From Alphaproteobacteria bacterium (lineage in GTDB: Bacteria > Pseudomonadota > Alphaproteobacteria > Sphingomonadales > Sphingomonadaceae): 63,829 bases of DNA. Where the stretch lies: contig JAGWWF010000022.1 of NCBI GenBank assembly GCA_018970445.1, positions 1 to 63,829 of the forward strand. Direction: 5' to 3'. The translations under genes were made by a program, and so were the position numbers. Positions within the stretch are counted from its first letter, which is position 1; the number at the start of each line of letters is the position of its first letter. Below, piece by piece: positions 36,030-46,893 of the stretch. The notes beneath the pieces were generated by a model that was given only the letters and a program-made list of their open reading frames with translations, made no database searches and had not been told where the DNA came from.

Positions 36030-36937
36030 ACTGGTCCAGCCTGCCCGATCCGGTGGCCATCGCCATTCCGGTGTTCGTCGTCTGCATCATCCTGGAACTG
36101 GTCGCGGTGCGGCTGGGCCGGCGCGGCGATTATGATTGGCGCGACACCGGCACCAGCCTGGCCATGGGCCTGGGCAACACCATCACCGGCGCGCTGCTGG
36201 CCGGCAGCGTATCGGGCATCGCGCTGTGGCTGTGGCAGCATCGCCTGTTCGACATCGCGCCGGGCTGGGCCAGCTTTGCGCTGTGCTTCGTGCTGGATGA
36301 TCTGGCCTATTACTGGATCCACCGCGCCGGCCACCGCATCCGCTGGGCCTGGGCGGCGCATGTCATCCATCATTCGTCCCAGCACTATAATCTTTCCACC
36401 GCACTGCGGCAGACGTGGAGCGGCCTGTTCGGCCTCACCTTCATCATCAAGCTGCCGTTGTTCCTGATCGGCTTTCCGCTCGAACTGGTTGCCTTTTGCG
36501 GCGGCCTCAACCTGGTCTATCAATTCTGGATCCACACCGAAGTGGTGGGCCGCCTGCCGCGCTGGTTCGAAGCGGTGATGAACACGCCATCCCACCACCG
36601 CGTCCACCACGGCACCAACCCGCGCTATCTTGATCGCAACTATGCCGGCGTGTTCATCATCTGGGATCGGCTGTTCGGCACGTTCGAGGCGGAGCGCGAT
36701 GATGAGCCGGTGCGTTATGGCATCATCAAGAATCTCGCCAGCTTCAATCCCTTCTGGGTCGCCATCCACGAATGGCTGGGCATCGCCCGCGACGTGATCG
36801 CCGCGCGCAGCCTGCGCCAGGCGCTGCTGGCCATGTTCGGCCCGCCCGGCGCGCTGACCGGAGACAGCGCCGACACGATCCGCGCCCGCTGGGAACAGGA
36901 CAACGCCGCACCTGCCGCCACCCAGCCCGCGGAATGA
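36026..36937 (+). CDS. Sterol desaturase / fatty acid hydroxylase family protein
   Basis: A 303-residue integral membrane di-iron enzyme. Several hydrophobic segments enclose the His clusters of the family: YYWIHRAGHRIRWAW, HVIHHSSQHYN, and THPSHH-like TPSHHRVHHGTNPRY. These bind two irons for hydroxylation or desaturation of lipids or carotenoids. It begins at a GTG that overlaps the previous stop (GTGA) and ends in ATGA with the nitroreductase gene. Substrate unknown; carotenoid or hopanoid modification is possible. Confidence 0.88.
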   Translation: MNWSSLPDPVAIAIPVFVVCIILELVAVRLGRRGDYDWRDTGTSLAMGLGNTITGALLAGSVSGIALWLWQHRLFDIAPGWASFALCFVLDDLAYYWIHRAGHRIRWAWAAHVIHHSSQHYNLSTALRQTWSGLFGLTFIIKLPLFLIGFPLELVAFCGGLNLVYQFWIHTEVVGRLPRWFEAVMNTPSHHRVHHGTNPRYLDRNYAGVFIIWDRLFGTFEAERDDEPVRYGIIKNLASFNPFWVAIHEWLGIARDVIAARSLRQALLAMFGPPGALTGDSADTIRARWEQDNAAPAATQPAE

Positions 36938-38145
36938 CCAGCCGCCGCCAATTGCTGTTCGGTGCCGGCGGGCTGGCGCTGGCCGGGGTCGCCGGCCGGG
37001 CCTGGCAACAGGGCCTGCTGGGCGGGGGCAATCCGGCGCTGGCCGCCTGGGATGACTGGTCGAGCGGGCGGCTGGTCGGCCCGCTGAAACTGGTGGGGGC
37101 CGGCGTGCTGGCCGCCAGCCCGCACAACAGCCAGCCCTGGTCGTTCGCGGTCGGCCGGCTGGGGGTCGACATCTTCGAGGTGCCGGGGCGCAATCTGGGC
37201 GCCATGGATCCGTTCGGCCGCGAACGGCTGGCCGGGCTGGGCGCGGCGATCCACAACATGGCGCTGGCCTCCACTGCCGCCGGCCGCGCCGCGCGGGTGC
37301 GGCTGCTGCCCGATCCCGGCAATCCGGCCCATGTCGCCCGCATCCTGCTGGGCCCCGAAGGCAGCGGCCCGGCGCCGCATCCGTTGCTGCCCTTCATCGG
37401 CCGCCGCCACACCCATCGCGGCCCCTGGCGCGGCGGCACGCTGGCCGATGCCCGAATGGCCGCCGTGCTGAACTTCCCCGCCTTTGCCGGTGTGCGCGTC
37501 GCGCTGTTCGCCGCCGGCAGCGCCGCCGGCCAGCGCTTTGCCGCGCTCACCAGCGATGCCACTGCCGCCATCGTTGCCGATGCCGCGATGATGGCAGACA
37601 GCCACCGCTGGATGCGCCACGAACGCCGCGATGCCGATCGGCTGAAGGATGGCCTCACCCTTGCCACCGCCGGGGTGTCGCCGTGGCTGGCCGGCCTGGC
37701 GGCGCTGCTGCCCGCGCCATCGGCGGCCAGCGAAGGCGATCATTGGCTGGCCAACACGCGGGATCAGCAACTGCCCACCGCCTCGCTGTTCGGCCTGATC
37801 CTCACGCCCACGCCCCATGATCGCCGCAGCGCCCTGCTGGTGGGCAGCGCCTGGCAACGCCTGCATCTGAACGCCACCGCCGCCGGCCTGGTGGCCCAGC
37901 CCTTGAACCAGCTGCCCGAAATCATCGACCGCGAGGCCCAGCTGCGCCAGCCGCCGCGTTTTGCCCGCCTGGCCGATGCATTGCTGGACGATGCGGCCTG
38001 GCGGCCGTCCTTCGCCTTCCGCCTTGGCCTTGCCGACACGCCGGCCCCGCCCGCCCTGCGCCGCCCGGTCAGCGCCGTGATCGGCCACCCGGCCCGGATG
38101 GAATGGGAAGTGGAACAATGGCGCGCCGCCGGCGGTGCGTTCTGA
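36934..38145 (+). CDS. Acg-type FMN-binding nitroreductase-like protein, Tat signal
   Basis: A 403-residue protein of the nitroreductase fold, closest in pattern to the Acg family. It opens with a twin-arginine-like signal (TSRRQLLFGAGGLALAGVAG), suggesting export. ASPHNSQPWSFAV is the FMN-binding start of the first half; FIGRRHTHRGPW and AQPLNQLPEI are also typical. Acg proteins may sequester FMN and need not reduce nitro compounds. The ATG overlaps the preceding stop. Last gene of the coupled plus-strand set. Confidence 0.82.
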   Translation: MTSRRQLLFGAGGLALAGVAGRAWQQGLLGGGNPALAAWDDWSSGRLVGPLKLVGAGVLAASPHNSQPWSFAVGRLGVDIFEVPGRNLGAMDPFGRERLAGLGAAIHNMALASTAAGRAARVRLLPDPGNPAHVARILLGPEGSGPAPHPLLPFIGRRHTHRGPWRGGTLADARMAAVLNFPAFAGVRVALFAAGSAAGQRFAALTSDATAAIVADAAMMADSHRWMRHERRDADRLKDGLTLATAGVSPWLAGLAALLPAPSAASEGDHWLANTRDQQLPTASLFGLILTPTPHDRRSALLVGSAWQRLHLNATAAGLVAQPLNQLPEIIDREAQLRQPPRFARLADALLDDAAWRPSFAFRLGLADTPAPPALRRPVSAVIGHPARMEWEVEQWRAAGGAF

Positions 38146-38187
38146 GAGGGCAGGAACAAGCGGTCTGTTGCGCTGGTGCCCGCCGCC

Positions 38188-39885
38188 TCACCCCGCCGGC
38201 AGATCGCCGGCCAGCTGTTCGCGCAGCGCGCGGCGCAGGAATTTGCCGCTGGCGTTGCGGGGCAGGGGTTCGGCCTGGAACCAGATGTGGCGGGGCAGCT
38301 TGTAGCTGGCAATCAGGCTGGCGCAGTGCTGGCGCAAGGTTTCGGCGTCCAGCGCTTCGTCGGGCTTGATGACGACGGCCACACCCACGTCTTCGCCCAG
38401 GCGCTGATCGGGCACGCCGAACACGCAGCATTCGGCCACGGCGGGGTGGCGATAGATGGCGGCTTCCACTTCGGCGCAATAGACATTCTCGCCGCCGCGC
38501 AGCACCATGTCCTTCTTGCGGTCGACGATGAAGATGAAGCCATGTTCATCGATGCGGGCGATGTCGCCGGTGTGCAGCCAGCCATCGGTGATGCTGGCGG
38601 CGGTGGCTTCGGGCCGGTTGATATAGCCCTTGATGACGGCGGCACCGCGCACCCACAATTCGCCGATGTCGCCCTGGGGCACGCTGTTGCCGGCATCGTC
38701 GACACATTTGGTTTCATAGGCCGGCATGGCCGGGCCGGCGCTGTCGGGCTTGTCGACAAAGAAATCGCCGCTGTTCGACGTGATGATGCCGCAGGTTTCG
38801 GTCATGCCATAGCCGGTGCCGGGGCGGGCGCCGGCCACCTTGTCTTCGATCTTGTGCACCAGATCGGGGGGCACCTGGGCACCGCCGCCCGACATGGCGG
38901 TGAGGCTGGACAGATCGGTGCTGGCGAAATCCGGGTGGTTGATCAGTTCGCGCGCCATCACCGGCACGCCGCCCACCGACGTGACGCGTTCGCGGGCAAT
39001 GATGCGCAGCGCTTCGCCGGCATCCCAGCGGTACATCAGCACGATGGTGCCGCCGGCGGCCGTGGCGGCATAGGCACCGCAATTGTTGGCCGTGACATGG
39101 AACAGCGGGGTGGTGAGCAGCACGACCGGCACGGCCGGGGCGGCGGGCGGCGCGGTGCCGGTGGCGCGCTGCACCGCCAGCGCCGTGGAGGCACCGGCAT
39201 AGAGCATGTTGAACAAATTGGTGATGCAGCCGCGGTGGGTGAGCTGGGCACCCTTGGGAAAGCCGGTGGTGCCCGATGTGTAGAAGATGCAGGCATCGGC
39301 ATCGGGATCGATCGCCACGGCCGGCATCGGGCCGGGGTGGGCGATCACGCTGGCAAAGGGTGTCACCCCCGGTTCGGGTCCATCCAGCCGCACGCCGATC
39401 AGCGTGATGCCGGCCGGCGGCGGCGCGATGGCGCGAAATCGCTCCAGCCGCTCGGCATCAAGAAACAGCGCGCGCGGGGCGGCATCGCCAAGGGCATAGG
39501 CCATTTCCTGAGGCGTCCACCAGGCGTTCATGCCCACCACGGTGATGCCGGTGGCAACACAGGCCCAATAGATCAGCAGCCATTCGGGATAGTTGCGCAT
39601 GGCGATCGCCACCCGATCACCGGGCTGGACACCCTGTGCCGCCAGCCAGGCGGCGATGGCGTCCACCCGGGCATGGGCCTGCGCATAGCTCAACCGTTCA
39701 TCGCCATAGACGAGATAGGGGCGATCCGCGAATTGCGCGGTGGACTGCCACAGCGCGCGCACATCGGGCAGCGCCGTGGCATAGGCCCGCACCGGGTGGC
39801 CGTTGACGGTGATGGTGGTGATTTCGAACGCGCCGCCGGGCCCGGTCAATTCATCGCGCGCCTGCGCCAGTTGTGCGTAATGCAT
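38188..39885 (-). CDS. Acyl-CoA synthetase (AMP-binding)
   Basis: About 565 residues of the ANL adenylating superfamily, activating a fatty or aromatic acid to its CoA thioester. Visible motifs: ACIFYTSGTTGFPKGAQLTH (P-loop), GTGYGMTETCG, GWLHTGDIARIDEHGFIFI with DRKKDMVLRGGENVY, and the C-terminal Lys in LPRNASGKFLRR. The ATG at 39885 has GTGGGG 6 bp upstream; ATG 39891 and GTG 39897 are in frame. No export signal. Chain-length specificity cannot be read. Neighbours give no pathway. Confidence 0.92.
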   Translation of the reverse strand: MHYAQLAQARDELTGPGGAFEITTITVNGHPVRAYATALPDVRALWQSTAQFADRPYLVYGDERLSYAQAHARVDAIAAWLAAQGVQPGDRVAIAMRNYPEWLLIYWACVATGITVVGMNAWWTPQEMAYALGDAAPRALFLDAERLERFRAIAPPPAGITLIGVRLDGPEPGVTPFASVIAHPGPMPAVAIDPDADACIFYTSGTTGFPKGAQLTHRGCITNLFNMLYAGASTALAVQRATGTAPPAAPAVPVVLLTTPLFHVTANNCGAYAATAAGGTIVLMYRWDAGEALRIIARERVTSVGGVPVMARELINHPDFASTDLSSLTAMSGGGAQVPPDLVHKIEDKVAGARPGTGYGMTETCGIITSNSGDFFVDKPDSAGPAMPAYETKCVDDAGNSVPQGDIGELWVRGAAVIKGYINRPEATAASITDGWLHTGDIARIDEHGFIFIVDRKKDMVLRGGENVYCAEVEAAIYRHPAVAECCVFGVPDQRLGEDVGVAVVIKPDEALDAETLRQHCASLIASYKLPRHIWFQAEPLPRNASGKFLRRALREQLAGDLPAG

Positions 39886-39982
39886 GGCCATCCCCACGGC
39901 ATGTTGTTGACAGCCGGTGATACACGCGATGGCGCAGGGCGTAAGCTAGCGGGAGAGGCGGGGTGGCCGCCGTGACAATGGC

Positions 39983-41530
<1,548 letters not shown>

Positions 41531-41611
41531 CTTGTTCCTGTGAAAGCAGCCGCTATCCGGCTTGCATGGCGCAATGCGGGGGATGCCTCAAAAAGTCAAT
41601 GCCGGGCAAGG

Positions 41612-41641
41612 AAAAGGGGGCGGCCATGGCTGGCCGCCCCC
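41612..41641 (-). terminator. Rho-independent terminator after the large receptor gene
   Basis: GGGGGCGGCCA (41616-41626) pairs perfectly with TGGCCGCCCCC (41631-41641) across a 4-nt loop. Read on the minus strand the hairpin is followed by TTTT, 21 bp downstream of the receptor stop. Confidence 0.75.
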
Positions 41642-41662
41642 CGTGATTGGCTCTGCCGATGA

Positions 41663-44569
41663 TCAGAAGCGGAAGCCGGCCGCCAGACCATAACGCCGGG
41701 GTTCCAGCGTGAACACGTTGGTGAACAGGCCCGACGACTGGTCGGTGACATACAGGCCGGTGACGGCATTGTTGTTGGTCAGGTTCTGCACAAAGGCGCG
41801 GACATACCATTTGTCGTCCTTGCCGTTGAACTGCGCCTGGGCGTTGATCACCGTATAGGCCGGCACCCGGTTGATCTGGCCGTTGAAGATATTGCCAAAG
41901 CTGGCGCCGGTGTGCGCCAGATCGACCCGCGGGATGAAGTTCATGCTGTCGCCCACCGGGAAGGTGTATTGCGCGCCGACCGAGAATTTATACTGCGGCG
42001 CCTGCGGCAGTTCGTTGCCGCGGATGTTGGTGGGCTGGCCTTCGGGCAGCATGGCAAAGCCGGTGCCGGCGCTGAGCGCCTGCAGCACGCCGCAGAGGCT
42101 GAAGGCACCGCCCACGCCGGCCGGCAGCCCGCCATCGGACGGGAAATCGGTGGGTGCGCGCAGGCCGGCGCCGGCCTGGAGGCCCGGGATCGCCCCGGCG
42201 TTGATGGCGTTGTTGGCATTGGTGACAAAGGCGCGGGTGGCGGCCTGGCCGCCGGCGCCGTTGTTCACCACGGCGCAGTTGGAGCCGTTGGAGATATCCT
42301 TGATGATCACCGCATCGCTGCGGCCGCCGGTGGGATCGCGCGGATTGGCCAGGAACTTGTCGGAACTGACCCGGGTCTGGAGATAGGAAGCGTTCAGGTT
42401 GACCGCCAGGCGGCGGGTGGGCTGAATGATGAATTCGCCTTCCAGGCCATAGACTTCGGCATCGACATTGTCGTTGACCGAAGTGCGGGCGGTGATGCGC
42501 GACAGTTGCAGGCCCTTGTACTTGTAATAGAAGGCCGTGATGTTGGCGCGCAGCGTGCCATCGAGGAAGCTGTTCTTGGAGCCGATTTCAAAGGCGTCGA
42601 TGAATTCCGGCGTGAAGGTTTCCGGCACCGCGAAGATCGGTTGCAGCGGCGGGTTGATCCCGCCCGACTTGTAGCCGCGCGAGTAGGAGGCATAGAGGAG
42701 ATTGTCCTCGGTGATCTGCCAGTCAAGCACGAAGCGGCCAGTGACTTCGTTGAAGCTGACTTCGCGCACCTGGAACGGCTGCGGCCCGGCGCGGCCCGGA
42801 TCGGCATCGAAACCGGCGGCGGCCGGCGAATTGAACACATTGCCCGTGGTGGTGAAGGGCACGAAGAAGCTGGCCAGGGTGGAGCGCGCCCGCACATATT
42901 TGTCGTCATGGTTGTAACGCAGGCCGGCGGTGATCTTCACGCTGTCGGTGAGGTTGAAATAGGCTTCACCGAACACGCCATAGCTTTCCAGCGTGTAACG
43001 GGCGGTGTTGTTGCGGAAGAACGGCGTGCCCAGATAGCCGCGATTGGCCGCGCCCAGCACGCCGGTGAGATAGTCAATCCCCCAGCTGTTCACATAATAG
43101 CTGTTTTCCGGCAGCACGGTGTTCACATAGATGCCGCCGAGCAGGAAGTTGAACTTGCCATCCCATTGCGAGCTGATGATGCCTTCCAGCGTCTTGCCGC
43201 GCACGATCTGGTTGGACCGGTCAAAATCCTGCGGCGTGGCCGAACAGATGCGCTGGCCGCCATAGGAGCCCAGGCCGTTTTCCACCGCGTCGGACGTGCA
43301 GAAATTGCTGCCGCTGCTGATGGCGTTGACGACATTGGCCAGGCCGGGGATGCCGGCCGACACCGCCTGCGCCGTCGTGATCGCGGCGCGGGCAACAGCC
43401 GGGTTGAACACGCTGAGGTTGTAATCGACCCGGCTGTCCACCGCGTTGCGCTGGTACATGCCGGTCAGCTGCGCCTTGATGCCGCCGAAATCATGCTGCA
43501 CGCGCAGCATGTACTGCTCTTCCTCGGCAAAATAGGTCGGGGTGAAATCGGTGCGGATCTGGCGCAGATCGGGCGGATTGGTGTTGCCGGCGAAATTGTA
43601 GGGATCGGTGCCATACAGGCTGCCCAGGCCCAGCGCGCCAAAGCCGGCGCCGCCCTGCGTCGTCAGGAATTCGCGGCTGGCCAGGGTGCCGACAAAGGTG
43701 GAATTGGCGTTGATGAAGCCGAAATCGCGGCGCGCGGGCAAGCAGCCGAGCACGCCGGTGGGATCGGTCTGGCACAGCTGCTTCTGGATGCGGCTGCGAT
43801 CATCGTTCTCGCGGAAATAATAGGCCATCGCATCAACGGTGGTGCGGTCGGTCGGCTGCCAGCGCACGCTGCCGCGGATGGCATAAAGATCGCGGCCATC
43901 GATGCGGGTGTTGTTGAAGACGTTGGTGGTGAAGCCGTCACGCTTGAGATAGGTGCCCGCCACACGCACGGCCAGCGTATCGGTGATCGGCAGGTTGAAC
44001 ATGCCCTTCAGCCGCAGCGAATCGAAATTGCCATATTCGATTTCGCCGGCAGCGTGGATGCCGCTGGTGGTCGGCTTGGCGTTGACGAAGTTGACCACGC
44101 CGCCGGTGGCGTTGCGGCCGAACAGCGTGCCCTGCGGGCCGCGCAGCACTTCCACGCGCTCCAGATCGAAGAATTCGGCTTCAAACAGGCGGGTGGCGAA
44201 CAGCGGCATGCCTTCGGCGTGGATGGCCGTGGCCGAATCGCAGGTCACGCCCACGCACAGATCGCCGATGCCGCGGATGGTGAAGCTGGAACCGGTGAAA
44301 TTGCCCTTGGTGAAGGTGATGTTGGGCAAGGTGAGCTGGATATCGAGCGGGTTGTTGATCTGCTGGCGTTGCAGCGCCGTGGCGTCGAACGCGGTCACGG
44401 CGATCGGCACGTCCTGCAGGCTTTGCGCGGTGCGCTGTGCGGTAACGACGATTTCCTCGATGCCCGTATCCTCGGCCTGGGCCTGCTGGGCCATCGCCGG
44501 CAGGGCCAGCAAACCGATCATCGACGCGCTGGCCACCAGACCGGCACGGAATCCAGACGTAATACGCAT
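41663..44569 (-). CDS. TonB-dependent receptor (large)
   Basis: A 968-residue outer-membrane receptor. Signal peptide with cleavage near LPAMAQQAQA. The plug begins EEIVVTAQRTAQSLQDVPIA, the typical TonB box of sphingomonad receptors, with RVEVLRGPQGTLFGRNATGG as the conserved plug motif. The long barrel ends TLEPRRYGLAAGFRF. Pattern resembles receptors often assigned to degradation of aromatics or plant compounds, but the ligand is unknown. A strong ribosome site (GGAGGAACGAA) precedes the ATG. Upstream, 214 bp hold no ORF, and I saw no convincing promoter. Confidence 0.94.
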   Translation of the reverse strand: MRITSGFRAGLVASASMIGLLALPAMAQQAQAEDTGIEEIVVTAQRTAQSLQDVPIAVTAFDATALQRQQINNPLDIQLTLPNITFTKGNFTGSSFTIRGIGDLCVGVTCDSATAIHAEGMPLFATRLFEAEFFDLERVEVLRGPQGTLFGRNATGGVVNFVNAKPTTSGIHAAGEIEYGNFDSLRLKGMFNLPITDTLAVRVAGTYLKRDGFTTNVFNNTRIDGRDLYAIRGSVRWQPTDRTTVDAMAYYFRENDDRSRIQKQLCQTDPTGVLGCLPARRDFGFINANSTFVGTLASREFLTTQGGAGFGALGLGSLYGTDPYNFAGNTNPPDLRQIRTDFTPTYFAEEEQYMLRVQHDFGGIKAQLTGMYQRNAVDSRVDYNLSVFNPAVARAAITTAQAVSAGIPGLANVVNAISSGSNFCTSDAVENGLGSYGGQRICSATPQDFDRSNQIVRGKTLEGIISSQWDGKFNFLLGGIYVNTVLPENSYYVNSWGIDYLTGVLGAANRGYLGTPFFRNNTARYTLESYGVFGEAYFNLTDSVKITAGLRYNHDDKYVRARSTLASFFVPFTTTGNVFNSPAAAGFDADPGRAGPQPFQVREVSFNEVTGRFVLDWQITEDNLLYASYSRGYKSGGINPPLQPIFAVPETFTPEFIDAFEIGSKNSFLDGTLRANITAFYYKYKGLQLSRITARTSVNDNVDAEVYGLEGEFIIQPTRRLAVNLNASYLQTRVSSDKFLANPRDPTGGRSDAVIIKDISNGSNCAVVNNGAGGQAATRAFVTNANNAINAGAIPGLQAGAGLRAPTDFPSDGGLPAGVGGAFSLCGVLQALSAGTGFAMLPEGQPTNIRGNELPQAPQYKFSVGAQYTFPVGDSMNFIPRVDLAHTGASFGNIFNGQINRVPAYTVINAQAQFNGKDDKWYVRAFVQNLTNNNAVTGLYVTDQSSGLFTNVFTLEPRRYGLAAGFRF

Positions 44570-44783
44570 GTTCGTTCCTCCCCAAAACCCAAGCTGGCCG
44601 GATCTTTTTTCGGGGCTCTGCTGGCCCTGATCCTGTGCCCGTGCATCACGCCGCCTTTAAGCTTGACGCTGCAACACTCAGTTTGGACAGGAGGGCCGGG
44701 CTTTGTCCAGCGATGACCGGGGCTTGTGCCGGCCGTGCCGCGATGTCGTGCCCGGTTGTGGCGCGGTTGCAACAGTGCAGCGG

Positions 44784-45260
44784 TCAGCGCGCCCGCCCGG
44801 CCGGCAGGATCGCGGCAATCCCGCATTCGCCGCCCGATCGTGCGCCGATCACGTCACGCCCGGCACACAGCCGGCCGGCCTGGCTCTGCTGGTAATAAAA
44901 TCCCTGATAGAAGGACAGCGCCGGGCATTGCTGCGCCAGATAGAGCCGCCAGCGCTGGCCGCCCTTGAGCGTGAGTTCCAGGGCGCGATCGCCGAACAGC
45001 TGGGCGGCGGCAATATTGTCGATCGCGATGCAGCGGTTGCGCCCGCCGCGCGGCAGCCGCTGGCGCAAGGGTGCCGGCAGCGCCTCGCCGCCGGGGCGCA
45101 CCGGCACGCGGCGCCAGGCCTGGCCGTCAAAGCTTTGCGGCGGCGGTGGCCGGCGCTGGGCAGCGGCCACCGGGCCGGCTGCGATCAGCCCGCCGGCCAG
45201 GGCGGGCAGCAACCAGCAGAACCACGTGTTTCGCACCCGCACACTCCGCGCCCCCACCAT
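44784..45260 (-). CDS. Secreted Cys-containing protein, DUF6491-like pattern
   Basis: About 158 residues with a hydrophobic N-terminal signal (TWFCWLLPALAGGLIAAGPV). The mature part has CIAIDNIAAAQLFGDRAL, a QRWRLYLAQQCPAL segment and GRLCAGRDVIGARSGGECG: three spaced cysteines and a beta-rich pattern like small secreted proteins of the DUF6491 type. A second protein with the same pattern is at 57501-57875. The start could also be an internal GTG closer to the signal. Function unknown. Divergent from the FAD-oxidoreductase gene. Confidence 0.6.
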   Translation of the reverse strand: MVGARSVRVRNTWFCWLLPALAGGLIAAGPVAAAQRRPPPPQSFDGQAWRRVPVRPGGEALPAPLRQRLPRGGRNRCIAIDNIAAAQLFGDRALELTLKGGQRWRLYLAQQCPALSFYQGFYYQQSQAGRLCAGRDVIGARSGGECGIAAILPAGRAR

Positions 45261-45390
45261 GGCCGGCCGCATCGCCCCCGATGCGGCCGGCAGAATCCGG
45301 CCTCTGCCACCTGCTGCCACCTGCTTGAACATGCCATGAATGGCGGCGCGCCCCTGTTGCTGGCCGGGCAAAGCCGCTATGCCGGCTGGC

Positions 45391-46791
45391 ATGACCAGCA
45401 CCGCGCCAGCCTTGCCCAGCCCGGCGGCGCTGGCCGCCCTGAAGGCGGCGGCCGGCACCGACTGGACGGATGATCCCGATGTGATCGCGCCGCGCCTGAC
45501 CGATTGGCGCGGCCGCTTCACCGGGTCGACACCGCTGCTGCTGCGGCCGGGCGATACGGCCACCGTGGCAGCGATCGTGCGCGCCGCCGCCGCCCACCGC
45601 GTGGCGCTGGTGCCACAGGGCGGCAACACCGGGCTGGTGGGCGGCGGCATTCCGCCGGCCGATGGATCGGCGGTGCTGATCAGCCTGGCGCGCCTGAATC
45701 GCATCCGCGCCCTGGATGTGGCCGGCCAGCTGGTGACGGCCGAAGCCGGGGTGATCCTGGCCGATCTGCACGCCGCGGCCGAAGCACTGGGCCTGCGCTT
45801 TCCGCTGTCGCTGGGGGCCAAGGGTTCGGCGACGCTGGGCGGGCTGGCGGCGACCAATGCCGGCGGCGTGCAGGTGCTGCGCCACGGCACCATGCGGGCG
45901 CTGGTGGCCGGGATCGAGGCGGTGTTGCCCGATGGCAGCATCGTCAACGGCCTGTCGGGCCTGGTGAAGGACAATACCGGCCCCAATCTGGCACAGCTGC
46001 TGGTGGGCGCCGAAGGCACGCTGGGCATCATCACGGCGCTCACCCTGAAACTTGTGCCCATGCCGCGCCACCGCGCCGTGGGCTGGGCCGGCGTTGCCAG
46101 CCCGCAGGCGGCGCTGGCGCTGCTGGCCGGCGCACAGGCGCTGTCGGGCGGCCAGGTGGAAAGCTTCGAACTGATGCCGGCCGCCGGCGTGGCGCTGGCG
46201 GCCCGTTTTCTGGGCCAGGCTGCGCCGCTGGCCGGGGCGCATCCCTGGCAGTGCCTGGTGGAACTGGCCGGCCCGCAGCCGCTTGACGATCTGCTGGCCC
46301 AGGCGCTGATGGCGGCCGATGATGCGGTGATCGCCCAATCAGATGCCCAGGCACAGGCGCTGTGGCGGCTGCGCGAGGAACTGCCGCTGGCCGAACGCCG
46401 CGAAGGTCCGGCCGTGCACCATGATATTTCGGTGCCGGTCTCGCGCCTGCCCGATTTCGCGCTGGCGGCAACGGCGGCGGTGGAGGCGGCCTTTCCCGGC
46501 GGCCGGGTGATCGCCTTTGGCCATCTGGGCGACGGCAATCTGCATTTCAACGTGCGCGCACCGGCCAGCGATGCGGCGGCCTGGGTGACGGCGAATGGCA
46601 CCGCCATCACCGCGATGGTGCATGATCTGGTGGCGGCGGCCGGCGGTTCCATTTCGGCCGAACATGGCATCGGCGTGCTGAAACGCGCCGATCTGGCCCG
46701 GCTGGGCGATCCGGCGCGGCTGGCGGCGCTGCGCGCGATCAAGCAGGCGCTCGATCCGCTGGCGATCATGAATCCCGGCAAGTTGTATTGA
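45391..46791 (+). CDS. FAD-binding 2-hydroxyacid dehydrogenase (D-2-hydroxyglutarate/D-lactate type)
   Basis: About 466 residues of the VAO family. PQGGNTGLVGGG near residue 85 binds the FAD pyrophosphate; LSLGAKGSATLGGLAATNAGG follows. The C-terminal catalytic domain has AFGHLGDGNLHFNV and SAEHGIGVLKR, with the metal-binding His residues of D-2-hydroxyglutarate dehydrogenases. Likely substrate D-2-hydroxyglutarate or D-lactate. The ATG at 45391 was chosen because the domain starts shortly after; upstream ATGs would add residues resembling nothing. It is unlinked to the glcD paralogue at the left edge. Confidence 0.87.
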   Translation: MTSTAPALPSPAALAALKAAAGTDWTDDPDVIAPRLTDWRGRFTGSTPLLLRPGDTATVAAIVRAAAAHRVALVPQGGNTGLVGGGIPPADGSAVLISLARLNRIRALDVAGQLVTAEAGVILADLHAAAEALGLRFPLSLGAKGSATLGGLAATNAGGVQVLRHGTMRALVAGIEAVLPDGSIVNGLSGLVKDNTGPNLAQLLVGAEGTLGIITALTLKLVPMPRHRAVGWAGVASPQAALALLAGAQALSGGQVESFELMPAAGVALAARFLGQAAPLAGAHPWQCLVELAGPQPLDDLLAQALMAADDAVIAQSDAQAQALWRLREELPLAERREGPAVHHDISVPVSRLPDFALAATAAVEAAFPGGRVIAFGHLGDGNLHFNVRAPASDAAAWVTANGTAITAMVHDLVAAAGGSISAEHGIGVLKRADLARLGDPARLAALRAIKQALDPLAIMNPGKLY

Positions 46792-46893
46792 ATCCCGATA
46801 GCCGCATCACCGCCTTGCGCCGTGCCGCCCTGCCGATTAGGAAGGCCTGCACTTGCAAACCATCAACCCCAATCAGAAAGACCTTTGGGTATC

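Noticed and set aside
41912-44716. 934-codon plus-strand ORF opposite the large receptor
   Set aside because: Antisense shadow; no ribosome site or domain.
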